From NCBI GenBank assembly GCA_004144595.1, contig SEEM01000008.1, forward strand, positions 1-64,000: a DNA stretch of 64,000 nucleotides, in the 5' to 3' direction. Shown in pieces: positions 55,053 to 63,338 of the stretch (the stretch's first letter is position 1; each line of letters opens with the position of its first letter). The DNA comes from Hyphomicrobiales bacterium (GTDB lineage Bacteria; Pseudomonadota; Alphaproteobacteria; Rhizobiales; Beijerinckiaceae). The position numbers and the translations under genes were made by a program. Below the pieces are notes generated by a model that was not told the origin of the DNA, made no database searches, and worked only from the letters and a program-made list of their open reading frames with translations.

Positions 55053-55144
55053 GTCATGGTCGGGCTTGTCCCGACCATCGACCTCTTCGCTGATCGAAGG
55101 CCTTGTTCAAGACGTGGATGCTCGCCACAAGCCCGAGCATGGCG
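55053..55144. repeat. Dispersed two-hairpin intergenic repeat, copy B
   Basis: First hairpin ATGGTCGGG (55056-55064) / CCCGACCAT (55070-55078); second ATGCTCG (55118-55124) / CGAGCAT (55134-55140). Same two-hairpin plan, length and terminal words (GTCAT..., CCCGAGCATG) as copy A at 654-750, and again between convergent genes. Confidence 0.7.
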
Positions 55145-55152
55145 CGCAATCG

Positions 55153-56085
55153 CTAGGCCGCTCGGGCTTCCCGACCGAGAAACGCCGCGACCTCGCCCCC
55201 GTCCGCCCCCGCTTCTCGCGCGATCCTTTCGGCCAAGGCTGCCGCCGATGGGCGAAGCGCTCCCAACGGCCGGTCGAGCCAGTAGGAGACCGGGTTCAGC
55301 GCCTCGCGCGCATCGACCCTGACGATCCGCCCCGCCGCCAGTTGCTCGCGCGCCAGCGGCGGTCGGGCCAGGGCGATCCCGAGCCCATGCGCGGCAGCAT
55401 CGAGCACGAGGTTATAATCCTCGAAGCGCCGATCCTGCGGGCGTGGACGATAATCCAGCCCCTGCGCCGCGAACCACGCCTTCCAGCCGGCGGCATCCGA
55501 GTCATGGATCAGCGGCTGCGCGAGCAGGCGCTCCGGCGCCCCTATACCGATTGTTTCGACAAGCTGCGGCGAGGCGATCGGGAAGCACCATTCCTCGAAC
55601 AGCTTGAGCGATAGCCGGCCCGGCGCGCCGCCGCGCCCGCAGCGGATCCCGAGATCGACGCCTTCCTCCTCGAAATCCACCTTGCGATGCTCGACCTGCA
55701 GCACGATCCGCAGCGATGGCGTCCCAGCCTCGAGGACCGCCAGTCGCGGCATCAGCCAGAGCGAACAGACCGATGGCGGCGCACTGACCCGCACCACCGA
55801 GGCGCCCCGAACTTCGCGCCAGCGCTCGGAATTATCGGCGATCAGCGCGAAGGCCTCCTGCGTGCGCTGAAGCAGGCGCTGGCCTTCCGGCGTCAGCGAG
55901 ACGCCGCGCGCCTGCCGCAGGAAGACGCGCAAGCCCAGCCAATTCTCCAGCTTGGCGACCTGCCGGCTAACGGCACCATGGGTCAGGTTCAGCGTCTCCG
56001 CCGCCGAGGAGAAGCTGCCGGTGCGCGCGGCCGCCTCGAAGGCGCGCAAAGTGTCGAGCGGCGGCAGGTTCGAGCTGTGATCCAT
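55153..56085 (-). CDS. LysR family transcriptional regulator (GcvA-like)
   Basis: 310 aa. The helix-turn-helix starts [20 protein letters not shown] and runs through [20 protein letters not shown], the GcvA/AmpR subgroup form. The effector domain is typical ([20 protein letters not shown]). It is divergent from an EamA transporter with a 90-bp gap, so it probably controls that exporter. ATG 56085 is used; GTG 56091 two codons earlier is possible. Confidence 0.92.
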   Translation of the reverse strand: MDHSSNLPPLDTLRAFEAAARTGSFSSAAETLNLTHGAVSRQVAKLENWLGLRVFLRQARGVSLTPEGQRLLQRTQEAFALIADNSERWREVRGASVVRVSAPPSVCSLWLMPRLAVLEAGTPSLRIVLQVEHRKVDFEEEGVDLGIRCGRGGAPGRLSLKLFEEWCFPIASPQLVETIGIGAPERLLAQPLIHDSDAAGWKAWFAAQGLDYRPRPQDRRFEDYNLVLDAAAHGLGIALARPPLAREQLAAGRIVRVDAREALNPVSYWLDRPLGALRPSAAALAERIAREAGADGGEVAAFLGREARAA

Positions 56086-56175
56086 CCTCACAGCTCATGC
56101 GCGAATTGCTCGTTTGTCAATCAGCTCGCTGGGGCGCTTATCGGGGCAACCTCTTGTCACCGATGGATCGACGCC

Positions 56176-57084
56176 ATGTCCTCCTCAAGCTGCGCTTCCC
56201 CGGCACCGACCGCCTCAGGCTCCCGGCGCCTCGACACGACGCTGGTCTTCACCGTGACGTTCACGGTCATGGCCTGGGCCTCCTCCTTCCCGGCGATCCG
56301 GGCCGGGCTCGCCGGCTTCGGCCCGGCCGAGATGGCCGCGCTGCGCTTCGCGCTCGCCGGCGGCCCGGCCGCGCTCTTCCTCATCGCGACCCAGGCGAAA
56401 CTGCCGGAGCGCGCCGATATCTGGCGCTTTCTCGTCGGCGGCGTGATCTTCATCGCTGGCTATGCGCTGCTCTTGAATTTCGGGCAGCGCGTCGTGCCGG
56501 CAGGTCCGGCCGCCTTCATCATCAACACCAACCCGATCATGACTGCCGTGCTCGCGATGATGATCCTCGGCGAGCGCTTCAGCCTGACAGCATGGCTAGG
56601 CACCACACTCTCCTTCGCCGGCATCGGCGTGATCGCGCTCGGCAAGGGTCTCGATGTCGAGATCGGGATGAGCGTGCTCTTGATCCTCGGCGCCGCCTTC
56701 TGCAACGCCATCACCACCGTCGTGCAGAAGCCGCTCTTCGCCCGCTACAAGCCGCTCCATGTCGCCGCCTGGAACATGGCGATCGGCGGTTTCGTGCTGC
56801 TGCCTTTCCTGCCCTCGGCCATCGAACAGGCTCAGGTTGCCCCCGCCATCTCCTTCTGGTCGGTGGTCTATCTCGCGGTGGTGCCGAGCCTGATCGCCTA
56901 CGGCACCTGGGCGATCACGCTCTCGCGCCTGCCGGCGGCCCGCGCCTCGAACTTCCAGTATGCCGTGCCTCCGATGGCGATGCTGATCGGCTTCCTCTGG
57001 CTCGGCGAAGTGCCGACGCTTTTCGGCCTGATCGGCGGCGCCCTGGCGCTCGCCGGCGTGGTGGTCGTCAATCTCAAGCGGTGA
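56176..57084 (+). CDS. EamA/DMT family transporter
   Basis: 302 aa with ten helices in two EamA repeats: [20 protein letters not shown] and the paired proline-containing loops [20 protein letters not shown] and [20 protein letters not shown]. Exports a metabolite, probably an amino acid or related compound. Start ATG 56176 ([10 protein letters not shown]). The divergent LysR gene is its likely regulator. A GC-rich hairpin (57095-57119) after the stop may terminate it. Confidence 0.9.
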   Translation: MSSSSCASPAPTASGSRRLDTTLVFTVTFTVMAWASSFPAIRAGLAGFGPAEMAALRFALAGGPAALFLIATQAKLPERADIWRFLVGGVIFIAGYALLLNFGQRVVPAGPAAFIINTNPIMTAVLAMMILGERFSLTAWLGTTLSFAGIGVIALGKGLDVEIGMSVLLILGAAFCNAITTVVQKPLFARYKPLHVAAWNMAIGGFVLLPFLPSAIEQAQVAPAISFWSVVYLAVVPSLIAYGTWAITLSRLPAARASNFQYAVPPMAMLIGFLWLGEVPTLFGLIGGALALAGVVVVNLKR

Positions 57085-57104
57085 ACGCGCAGCGGGGCGG
57101 GCGG

Positions 57105-57383
57105 CTATCTGGCCCGCCCTAGCAAGGCTTCCGACAGCCAAACGACCGCGCGCGTCGCTGCGTCGAGAGCGTCCCGCCGGGCCGTATAGACGATGCCCGA
57201 GTAGTAATGGACCGGCGTCCAAACGCCGGTGTCCTCGACATCACGCCGGAACTCCTCGAAGCCGAACGTTCCGTCGGGGCGGGAGAACAGATCGACGCAG
57301 CGATCATGTTCGTCGTTCTCGATGCTGTCGAAGACGAGCCAGGATTTGTCGAGGCGCCTGGATACCCGACCCTTCCCGCTCAA
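57105..57383 (-). CDS. Conserved-looking small cytoplasmic protein, unknown function
   Basis: 92 aa with no signal peptide: DKSWLVFDSIENDEHDRCVD, GTFGFEEFRRDVEDTGVWTP, then a helix. Family not recognised. The only start is TTG 57383, overlapping the Cfa stop (TTGA), which suggests translational coupling downstream of cfa. No good ribosome site otherwise. Confidence 0.65.
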   Translation of the reverse strand: MSGKGRVSRRLDKSWLVFDSIENDEHDRCVDLFSRPDGTFGFEEFRRDVEDTGVWTPVHYYSGIVYTARRDALDAATRAVVWLSEALLGRAR

Positions 57384-58633
57384 AACCCACGCGCCGCCAG
57401 CGCCTTCTCGTCATCCGCGATATAGTCGCGGATGACCGGGACGGCGCTCTTGTGCTGGCCGAGCAGCAGCTGGAACACCATGTCGCCGCCGATATCGAAG
57501 GAGATCGAGCAGGCGCACAGGTAGAATTCCCACATCCGGGCGAAGCGCTCGCCCATCATGGCGACGACCTCATCGCGCTTGGCCATGAAGCGCTCGCGCC
57601 AGGCTTCAAGCGTCCAATGATAGTGCCGGCGCCAGAACTCGCAGTCGGACGACCACAGGCCCGTCTGCTCCACTGCAGCGAACACCTCCGACAAAGCCGG
57701 CGCATAGCCGCCCGGAAAGATGTACTTGTCGAAGAACGGCCCGGTGAAGCCGGGCGGCCCGACGCGGCCGATGCAGTGGACCAGCGCGATCCCGTCCGGC
57801 GCCAGCAGATCGCGAATCCCCCCGAAATACTCGCCGTAATGCGCGACGCCGACGTGTTCCATCATGCCGACCGAGACGACCCGGTCGAAGCGCCCGGTCA
57901 GTTCGCGATAGTCCTTGTTGATGAAGTTGACGGCATCGCCGACGCCGGCCGCCTCGGCCCGCTTCTGGGCCGCCGCCATCTGGTCGGGCGAGACGTTGAG
58001 CCCGGTCACCTTCGCGCCACAGGCCTTGGCGAGAAAGATCGCGAGTTCGCCCCAGCCGGAGCCGATATCGAGCACGCTCATGCCGGGTTCGATCTTCAGC
58101 TTGGCGGCAAGGTGCCGAAGCTTCGCCTTCTGGGCCGCCTCCAGCCCAACTTCAGGACTGTGCCAGTAGGCACAGGAATAGGTCATCGTCTCGTCGAGCC
58201 AGAGCCGGTAGAAATCGGTCGGGATGTCGTAGTGATGCTTCACCTTCTTGCCGGCGGCGCCCAGCGGATTGTGCATGCGCCAGCGCCGGATCTTGAAGCG
58301 TACCTGCCGCATCGCCCTCTGCAGCGGGTCCTTGCGCATCTCGCGGCGCTGCAGCCAGAACAGCGTCAGCAGGTCGTGGATTGTGCCTTCCTCGAAATCG
58401 ATGCGCCCGTCCATGTAGCCTTCGGCCAGCGCAAGCTCGGGATTGAGGAAGAGCTCGCGCTCGACGCGGTTGTCGTGGAAGCGCACGGTGACGGCAGGCG
58501 CGGTCTTGGTGACCCCGGCGAAGAGCAGCTCCGTCTGCCCTGCGCCGAAGACATGCCGCCTGCCGTCGGGCGTGATGACCGTCAGCCGTCCATGGCGGAC
58601 GAACCGCTTGAGCAATCGCGGCAGCAGCAGCAT
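57380..58633 (-). CDS. cfa: Cyclopropane-fatty-acyl-phospholipid synthase
   Basis: 417 aa. It methylates unsaturated acyl chains of membrane phospholipids using SAM. An N-terminal lipid-binding region is followed by VKHHYDIPTDFYRLWLDETM, the Cfa signature, and the SAM motif MSVLDIGSGWGELAIFLAKA. VSVGMMEHVGVAHYGEYFGG and FFDKYIFPGGYAPALSEV follow. Start ATG 58633. Probably a two-gene transcript with the small unknown gene at 57105. Confidence 0.95.
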   Translation of the reverse strand: MLLLPRLLKRFVRHGRLTVITPDGRRHVFGAGQTELLFAGVTKTAPAVTVRFHDNRVERELFLNPELALAEGYMDGRIDFEEGTIHDLLTLFWLQRREMRKDPLQRAMRQVRFKIRRWRMHNPLGAAGKKVKHHYDIPTDFYRLWLDETMTYSCAYWHSPEVGLEAAQKAKLRHLAAKLKIEPGMSVLDIGSGWGELAIFLAKACGAKVTGLNVSPDQMAAAQKRAEAAGVGDAVNFINKDYRELTGRFDRVVSVGMMEHVGVAHYGEYFGGIRDLLAPDGIALVHCIGRVGPPGFTGPFFDKYIFPGGYAPALSEVFAAVEQTGLWSSDCEFWRRHYHWTLEAWRERFMAKRDEVVAMMGERFARMWEFYLCACSISFDIGGDMVFQLLLGQHKSAVPVIRDYIADDEKALAARGF

Positions 58634-58766
58634 GGGCCCCCCTCGTCTCGTTTCGCCGACTAAAGCCGAAGCGCCGCAGCATCGAAACCCCCGAAGGTTG
58701 CGAAGCCAGCCGGCTTATGCGTAGTCATCGGAGCTATTGACGGCAACCCGAGGGTCGACGGAACAC

Positions 58767-59462
58767 ATGTCCTGGCGCGATTTCTGGAACGGCGAGCATT
58801 CGATCTACGTCTCGCCGCGCCACAAGGCCCTGCATTACCGCGCCATCGCGACCGACCTGATCGACCATATTCCCTCAGCCGAGGCGACCGTTCTTGACCA
58901 TGGCTGCGGCGAGGCGCTCGACGCCGCCCGCGTCGCAGCCTCCTGCGGCAGGCTCTATCTCTGCGAGGCCGCGCCGACCGTGCGCGACAAGCTGCGTGCG
59001 CAGTTCGGCCGCAAGGACAATATCGTGGTTGTTTCGCCTGAAGAGGTCGAAGCCCTGCCGCCGGCCTCGCTGGATCTCGTCGTCGCCAACTCGCTGCTCC
59101 AGTACCTCTCGCGCGAAGAACTGAAGGCGTTGCTGGACATCTGGCGCGACCGCTTGAAGCCCGGCGGCGCGCTCGTCCTCGCCGACGTCATCCCGCCCGA
59201 TGTCAGCCCGTTGACCGATGCCTCCCAGCTTCTCTCATTCGCCTGGCGCGGCGGGTTCCTGCTGGCGGCGCTCGGCGGCCTCGTCCGCACCGCCTTCTCG
59301 GACTATCGCAAGCTCCGGGCTCAGTATGGCCTCTCGACCTATACGGCGGACGCGATCACCGCCCTGATCCGCGAGGCGGGCTTCGCAGAAGTCCGGCGCC
59401 CGGAGAACTTTGGCCACAACCCGCACCGCATGACGTTCAAGGCGATCAAGGCCGCAGCATAG
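58767..59462 (+). CDS. Class I SAM-dependent methyltransferase
   Basis: 231 aa. It starts MSWRDFWNGEHSIYVSPRHK, and the Rossmann motif I is ATVLDHGCGEALDAARVAAS, with LDLVVANSLLQYLSREELKA as the later acidic/hydrophobic block. The C-terminal part (LSTYTADAITALIREAGFAE) resembles ubiquinone-type or small-molecule methyltransferases; substrate unknown. ATG 58767 is chosen over a TTG at 58737. Divergent from cfa. Confidence 0.87.
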   Translation: MSWRDFWNGEHSIYVSPRHKALHYRAIATDLIDHIPSAEATVLDHGCGEALDAARVAASCGRLYLCEAAPTVRDKLRAQFGRKDNIVVVSPEEVEALPPASLDLVVANSLLQYLSREELKALLDIWRDRLKPGGALVLADVIPPDVSPLTDASQLLSFAWRGGFLLAALGGLVRTAFSDYRKLRAQYGLSTYTADAITALIREAGFAEVRRPENFGHNPHRMTFKAIKAAA

Positions 59463-59589
59463 ACGAAAGTAGAATAAAAGCGGACGCTCCGACGCTTTTG
59501 CAGCGGACTTCCCTTACGGCAATTCGCCATATGCCTTGATTTGACGCACCAGATATGGCTTTGACCGCTGCTTGCCCCGCGAGATTGCC

Positions 59590-60387
59590 GTGCAGGACCA
59601 GTTCACCTGTCCCTATTGCGAAGCTGCGCTCAACAAGGGCGTGCTGTCTTGCCGTAGCTGCGGCCGGGACCTCACGCCCGTGCTGCCGCTGTTGCGCCGT
59701 CTCGATGCGCTGGAAGAGCGCCTCGCTCTCGCCGAGAAGCGCGCCGAAGAGGATCGCGCTGAAATCACCGCTGCTCGCGTCGCCGAACCTCAGCATGCTG
59801 CCGCCATCGAGCCCCGGGAAACACAGCAGGACGCGGCGCCGTCATTCGTGCCGGCAGCGCGCCGGCGTTTCTGGGTGCTGCCTTTCGGGCTGGCCCTTCT
59901 GCTGCTGGCCTATTGCGCGGTTATCCTCTGGCTCGACCTGCCGCTATGGACGCTGCGCCTCTCCTCTATCGCGATCCCGTTCTTCACGGGGCTGATCTAT
60001 TTCGGCATCCGCCCGCGTCTGATCGCCTTCGACATCGTCATCGCCTTCGCCTTCGCGATTTTTTCCGTCGCGACGATGAACGCGTTGTTGAGTTGGCACG
60101 ACAACATACCGCTCCTTCCGCAGGGGTCGGCAGCTTGGCGCGAGACTTCCTTCTACGCGCTGAGCATCGGCGCCTCCATGTTCTCAGGGATGTTGCTGCG
60201 TGTGACGCAGGCTGCGCTCGCCGCGCGCGGCCTCGTCTCGCTGCCGGAACTGCGGAAGGGGCTCCAGGCGGTCCACGGCAAGGTGCCGATGGAAACGCTG
60301 AAGACGATCGAAACCACCATCCTGATGGCCGGCACCGCCATTTCGGCAATCGCCGGCCTCATCGCTGCAATCCTTGGAGTGAAATAG
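59590..60387 (+). CDS. Zinc-ribbon membrane protein of unknown function
   Basis: 265 aa. An N-terminal zinc ribbon (CPYCEAALNKGVLSCRSCG, two CxxC pairs, about residues 6-27) leads into an acidic coiled coil (LDALEERLALAEKRAEEDRA), then four transmembrane helices from about residue 95. Family not recognised; the layout suggests a membrane scaffold. GTG 59590 is preferred, and TTG 59572 is the other choice. The next gene starts 4 bp after its stop, so they form an operon. Confidence 0.7.
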   Translation: MQDQFTCPYCEAALNKGVLSCRSCGRDLTPVLPLLRRLDALEERLALAEKRAEEDRAEITAARVAEPQHAAAIEPRETQQDAAPSFVPAARRRFWVLPFGLALLLLAYCAVILWLDLPLWTLRLSSIAIPFFTGLIYFGIRPRLIAFDIVIAFAFAIFSVATMNALLSWHDNIPLLPQGSAAWRETSFYALSIGASMFSGMLLRVTQAALAARGLVSLPELRKGLQAVHGKVPMETLKTIETTILMAGTAISAIAGLIAAILGVK

Positions 60388-60391
60388 GAAG

Positions 60392-60862
60392 ATGATGAAG
60401 TCTGTGCTCGCTTGGCACATGCTGCCTGCCGTTCTCGCCACCGCCGTCATGCTGACGGCGGCACAGGCCGCCGACCCGGTGCACCTCATCACCCGCGAGG
60501 AAGCCGGCATGCCGGCCGCGGCAAAGGTCCCGGCCAGCACGCGCAACCTGACCCGGGGTCCCGGAATCGACACCCTGCCGACCCCGGACAAGGGCGTCGA
60601 CGGCAAGCCCTTCCGCCTCAACGTGCGCTTCATGCCGGCGAACGGCGTGCCGGTCGATCCGGCGACCGTGCGCGTCTTCTATCGCCGCGATCCCCCGGTC
60701 GACATCACCCAGCGCATCAAGCAGTACATCACGCCGGGCGGCATCGACGCACCCTCCGTCGTCGTGCCGAGCGGCAACCACGTCATCGAGATCGAGGCCA
60801 CCGACAAGGAAGGCCGCATCGGCCGCAGGCAGATCACGCTGACCGTCGCCCCGACCTCGTGA
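60392..60862 (+). CDS. Exported protein with Ig-like C-terminal segment, unknown function
   Basis: 156 aa with a signal peptide (MMKSVLAWHMLPAVLATAVM, cleaved after AQA). The mature part ends in a beta-rich region (SVVVPSGNHVIEIEATDKEG, IGRRQITLTV) resembling bacterial Ig-like or Big domains. No enzyme motif is visible. Co-transcribed with the zinc-ribbon membrane protein, so they may act together at the envelope. Confidence 0.72.
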   Translation: MMKSVLAWHMLPAVLATAVMLTAAQAADPVHLITREEAGMPAAAKVPASTRNLTRGPGIDTLPTPDKGVDGKPFRLNVRFMPANGVPVDPATVRVFYRRDPPVDITQRIKQYITPGGIDAPSVVVPSGNHVIEIEATDKEGRIGRRQITLTVAPTS

Positions 60863-60890
60863 GGCAATCAGGCGTGACGCGCCCGGTGCG

Positions 60891-61295
60891 TCACGCCGCC
60901 CTGTCCGCGAAGCTGAAGAACTTGTGGCCCAGGAACGAGAACACCATCACCACGCCCGTGGTGACAAGTTGCATCGGCAGATAGGGCAGGCCCGCCCGCG
61001 CCACGAAGAGATGCATCAGAATGCCGGTGAGCACGAAGCCTCCGGCCGCGATCAGGGCGAAGCGCCAGCCGGCCTGGGCATGACTGCGGGTCGCGTCGAA
61101 GGTCATCCAGCGATTGAGCGCATAGGACACCAGTGCGCCGACGATGAAGCCGGCGAGCGTCGCGGGCACGGGGTCGACGCGGCCGAGTTCGACCAGCCCG
61201 ATCAGCACGCCGTAATGCGCGACCGCAGTCAGCCCGCCGGCCAGGACATAGGCGGCGAGCTGGCGGAACTGGCGCGGATACTGGCGAAACGGCAT
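60891..61295 (-). CDS. GtrA family membrane protein
   Basis: 134 aa with four transmembrane helices. QLAAYVLAGGLTAVAHYGVL and VGALVSYALNRWMTFDATRS are the GtrA marks. Such proteins are thought to help flip or present undecaprenyl-linked sugars. ATG 61295 has AGGAAG upstream. It lies 40 bp downstream of aztD on the same strand. Confidence 0.87.
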   Translation of the reverse strand: MPFRQYPRQFRQLAAYVLAGGLTAVAHYGVLIGLVELGRVDPVPATLAGFIVGALVSYALNRWMTFDATRSHAQAGWRFALIAAGGFVLTGILMHLFVARAGLPYLPMQLVTTGVVMVFSFLGHKFFSFADRAA

Positions 61296-61335
61296 CCGCG
61301 CTTCCTAGAGGATGCCGCCCCTTCGCGGAAGCCCG

Positions 61336-62646
61336 TCAGCCCGCGTCGCTGCCGGCGAGATTGGCCGGCATGCCGCCGACGGGCATGTCGAGCCCCTGCG
61401 TCAGCGTATCCAAATGGAATTCGCGAATACGCCCGTTCGTGGGATCGCTGACGAAGGCGCTGGCGCCGATCACGGCGAGGCTCGGCGCCGGCGTCTTCGC
61501 GCCATAGGCGCAATCGAACGCGGGCACCGCCTCGAAAGCCGCGAGCTCCTTCCACGCCGGTGCGATCTGATAGATGCGCAGCTTGCCGTCCGGCGTCAGG
61601 TTGGCGAGGCGGCCACCATTGCCGCTGAGCTCGAACTGGCAGGCGGCCTGCCCGCCCGGCACGGCCAGCACATCCTCGATCTTCAGCGCCTTCGCCTCCG
61701 GATCGATCCGCAGCAGCGCGTCATACGGCGCCCTCAGCCCGTAATTGCCGACGAGATAACGCCCGTTGTCGCGCGACTTCAGCGCGCTGACGCGGCGCTC
61801 GTCGGGATAGCCCAGCTTGCGGGCGCTCCATGTTGCAGCAGCCCCCTTGCCGGCCTTCGACAGCACGAGCAGGCCGCCGCCCTCGCCTTCAATGCAGCCG
61901 AAGACATGGCGCCCGCCGCGCGCTGCGGCCGAGCCGTGGAAGAGCTTGCAGGACGCGTCAGGCTTCGCCGCATCGTCGAACAGCGCGAGGCGCTTCCAGT
62001 CCTTGCCCTGATCGAGAATCTCGAAGCCGTTCGGACGCGACGAAGCGCTGCGGTCGTCGCCCCTGGCATAGGCCGGGTTCGGGATCGACATCAGCCATTG
62101 CCGGTTGCCCAAGGGCACGGCGATGCCGTGCTGCGGCGCCGGGCTCGGCCAGGTCGTGACGGAGGGGTTGTCCGTGGCGAGGCTGTCGATCGCGACCAGC
62201 ACGGCCTTCGGCTCACTCTTGCCCTCCCAGGGCCGCAGGCCGTCGAAAAACAGCGCGAGTTGCCCATGGCCGGAGAGCACATGCGCCGGCCGGTCGCCCT
62301 TGACCGCAAAGTCGAGCAGCTTCGGCGTCGCCTTGTCGAGATCGACATGGTCGCCGTGCGATTCCGCGATCAGGCCCGTGTCGAGGATACGCAGCGTCCC
62401 CGCCTCGTCACCGGTCTTGACCACGACATAGCGCCCGCCGGAGACGCCTGCGAAGCCGGGATTGGCCTTCGGCATGTCGAAGCTGTGCGTGACCTCGCCG
62501 TTGTCGAGATCGAGGATGCGGACAACCGGCTTCTCGTGATCGGCGAAGATCAGGCGCCCGCGTAGCGGCGCATGGTCATGGGCCTGGGCCGCGGAAGCGA
62601 GCAGGCAGCCGGCGAGACCGGCGGCGGCAAAGCGGAAGGAAGGCAC
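61336..62646 (-). CDS. aztD: Periplasmic zinc metallochaperone AztD-like protein
   Basis: 436 aa. The N-terminal signal (VPSFRFAAAGLAGCLLASAA, cleaved after AQA) is followed directly by a His motif HDHAPLRGRLIFADHEKP, then a beta-propeller of repeated strands (TLRILDTGLIAESHGDHVDL, LSGHGQLALFFDGLRPW). AztD hands zinc to the AztC binding protein of zinc ABC importers. GTG 62646 has a GGAG site seven bases upstream and puts the signal peptide at the N-terminus. A Zur-like palindrome lies 20 bp upstream. No aztABC genes are present in the window. Confidence 0.82.
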   Translation of the reverse strand: MPSFRFAAAGLAGCLLASAAQAHDHAPLRGRLIFADHEKPVVRILDLDNGEVTHSFDMPKANPGFAGVSGGRYVVVKTGDEAGTLRILDTGLIAESHGDHVDLDKATPKLLDFAVKGDRPAHVLSGHGQLALFFDGLRPWEGKSEPKAVLVAIDSLATDNPSVTTWPSPAPQHGIAVPLGNRQWLMSIPNPAYARGDDRSASSRPNGFEILDQGKDWKRLALFDDAAKPDASCKLFHGSAAARGGRHVFGCIEGEGGGLLVLSKAGKGAAATWSARKLGYPDERRVSALKSRDNGRYLVGNYGLRAPYDALLRIDPEAKALKIEDVLAVPGGQAACQFELSGNGGRLANLTPDGKLRIYQIAPAWKELAAFEAVPAFDCAYGAKTPAPSLAVIGASAFVSDPTNGRIREFHLDTLTQGLDMPVGGMPANLAGSDAG

Positions 62647-62666
62647 GGGACAGCTCCAAGGCAAAA

Positions 62667-62688
62667 ATGCAACGATATAACATTGCAT
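62667..62688. promoter_or_regulatory. Zur-box-like palindrome
   Basis: A 22-bp near-palindrome with arms ATGCAA and TTGCAT around a TATA-containing centre (GATATAAC); read on the minus strand it contains GCAATGTTATATCG. This matches the alphaproteobacterial Zur pattern (GnAATGTTATA...). Its position just upstream of the aztD start predicts repression in zinc-replete cells. Confidence 0.7.
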
Positions 62689-62783
62689 TTCCACCCAGCG
62701 AATTCAACTCACTTCTGCGCCACCGATGGGCAAGATCCGGAATTGGCAGGCATGGGCCAGGAGCCTGCCGCCAGGGCGACCTG

Positions 62784-63173
62784 TCAACGTGACGAAGTCT
62801 GACCCGGCGCCGCTCCGCTGCCCGAAAGCCATTCCGACCCGAGACGCGGCAGGTTCGGATCGCGCCGCGCGGTCTCGATCACGCTGTCGATCAGCCCGGG
62901 AAAGCGTTGGTTCAGGTCCTCGCGCCGGATGCTGAGATAACGCGACGTGCCCTCGACCCGCATGCGGGTGATGCCGGCCTCGCGCAGCTTGGCGAAGTGA
63001 TAGGACAGCAGCGAGGGCGAGGCAAAGGCGGTGAAGTGGCTGCAGCGCGCCTTGTCGACCTCATTGACGTCCGACAGCGCGACGAGGATGCCGAGCCGGA
63101 TCGGATCGGCCAATGCCCCGAACACGTCGGCAGGCGCTACATCCTCGATATCGGGGTGAAAGACCGGCTTCAT
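62784..63173 (-). CDS. ArsR/SmtB-type regulator paired with MFS efflux gene
   Basis: 129 aa winged helix. DVFGALADPIRLGILVALSD is helix 1-2; CSHFTAFASPSLLSYHFAKL is the recognition region, followed by LREAGITRMRVEGTSRYLSI. Divergent from the MFS transporter gene, with two identical-layout palindromes in between. ATG 63173 has GGAGGTG directly upstream; the longer reading lacks a site. Cys in the recognition region could sense thiol-reactive ligands. Confidence 0.9.
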   Translation of the reverse strand: MKPVFHPDIEDVAPADVFGALADPIRLGILVALSDVNEVDKARCSHFTAFASPSLLSYHFAKLREAGITRMRVEGTSRYLSIRREDLNQRFPGLIDSVIETARRDPNLPRLGSEWLSGSGAAPGQTSSR

Positions 63174-63211
63174 CACCTCCGAGATAGGCGATGCGGCCGC
63201 TCCTGACAATA

Positions 63212-63276
63212 TTCAACATTCATTGAAATAACCCTTGCGGTCATTGTGGCCTGGGTTTATTTCAACGATCCTTGAA
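63212..63276. promoter_or_regulatory. Twin operators TTCAA-N6-TTGAA
   Basis: Two inverted repeats with the same arms and spacer lie at 63212-63227 and 63261-63276, 49 bp apart, in the divergent ArsR/MFS intergenic region. They are the expected binding sites of the ArsR protein, one near each gene. Inference from position and symmetry. Confidence 0.65.
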
Positions 63277-63338
63277 TTTCGAACCCTGCTTTCGAAGCGG
63301 CGATCATCCGCAAGGATCATTCCCCAAGGATCACTCCA

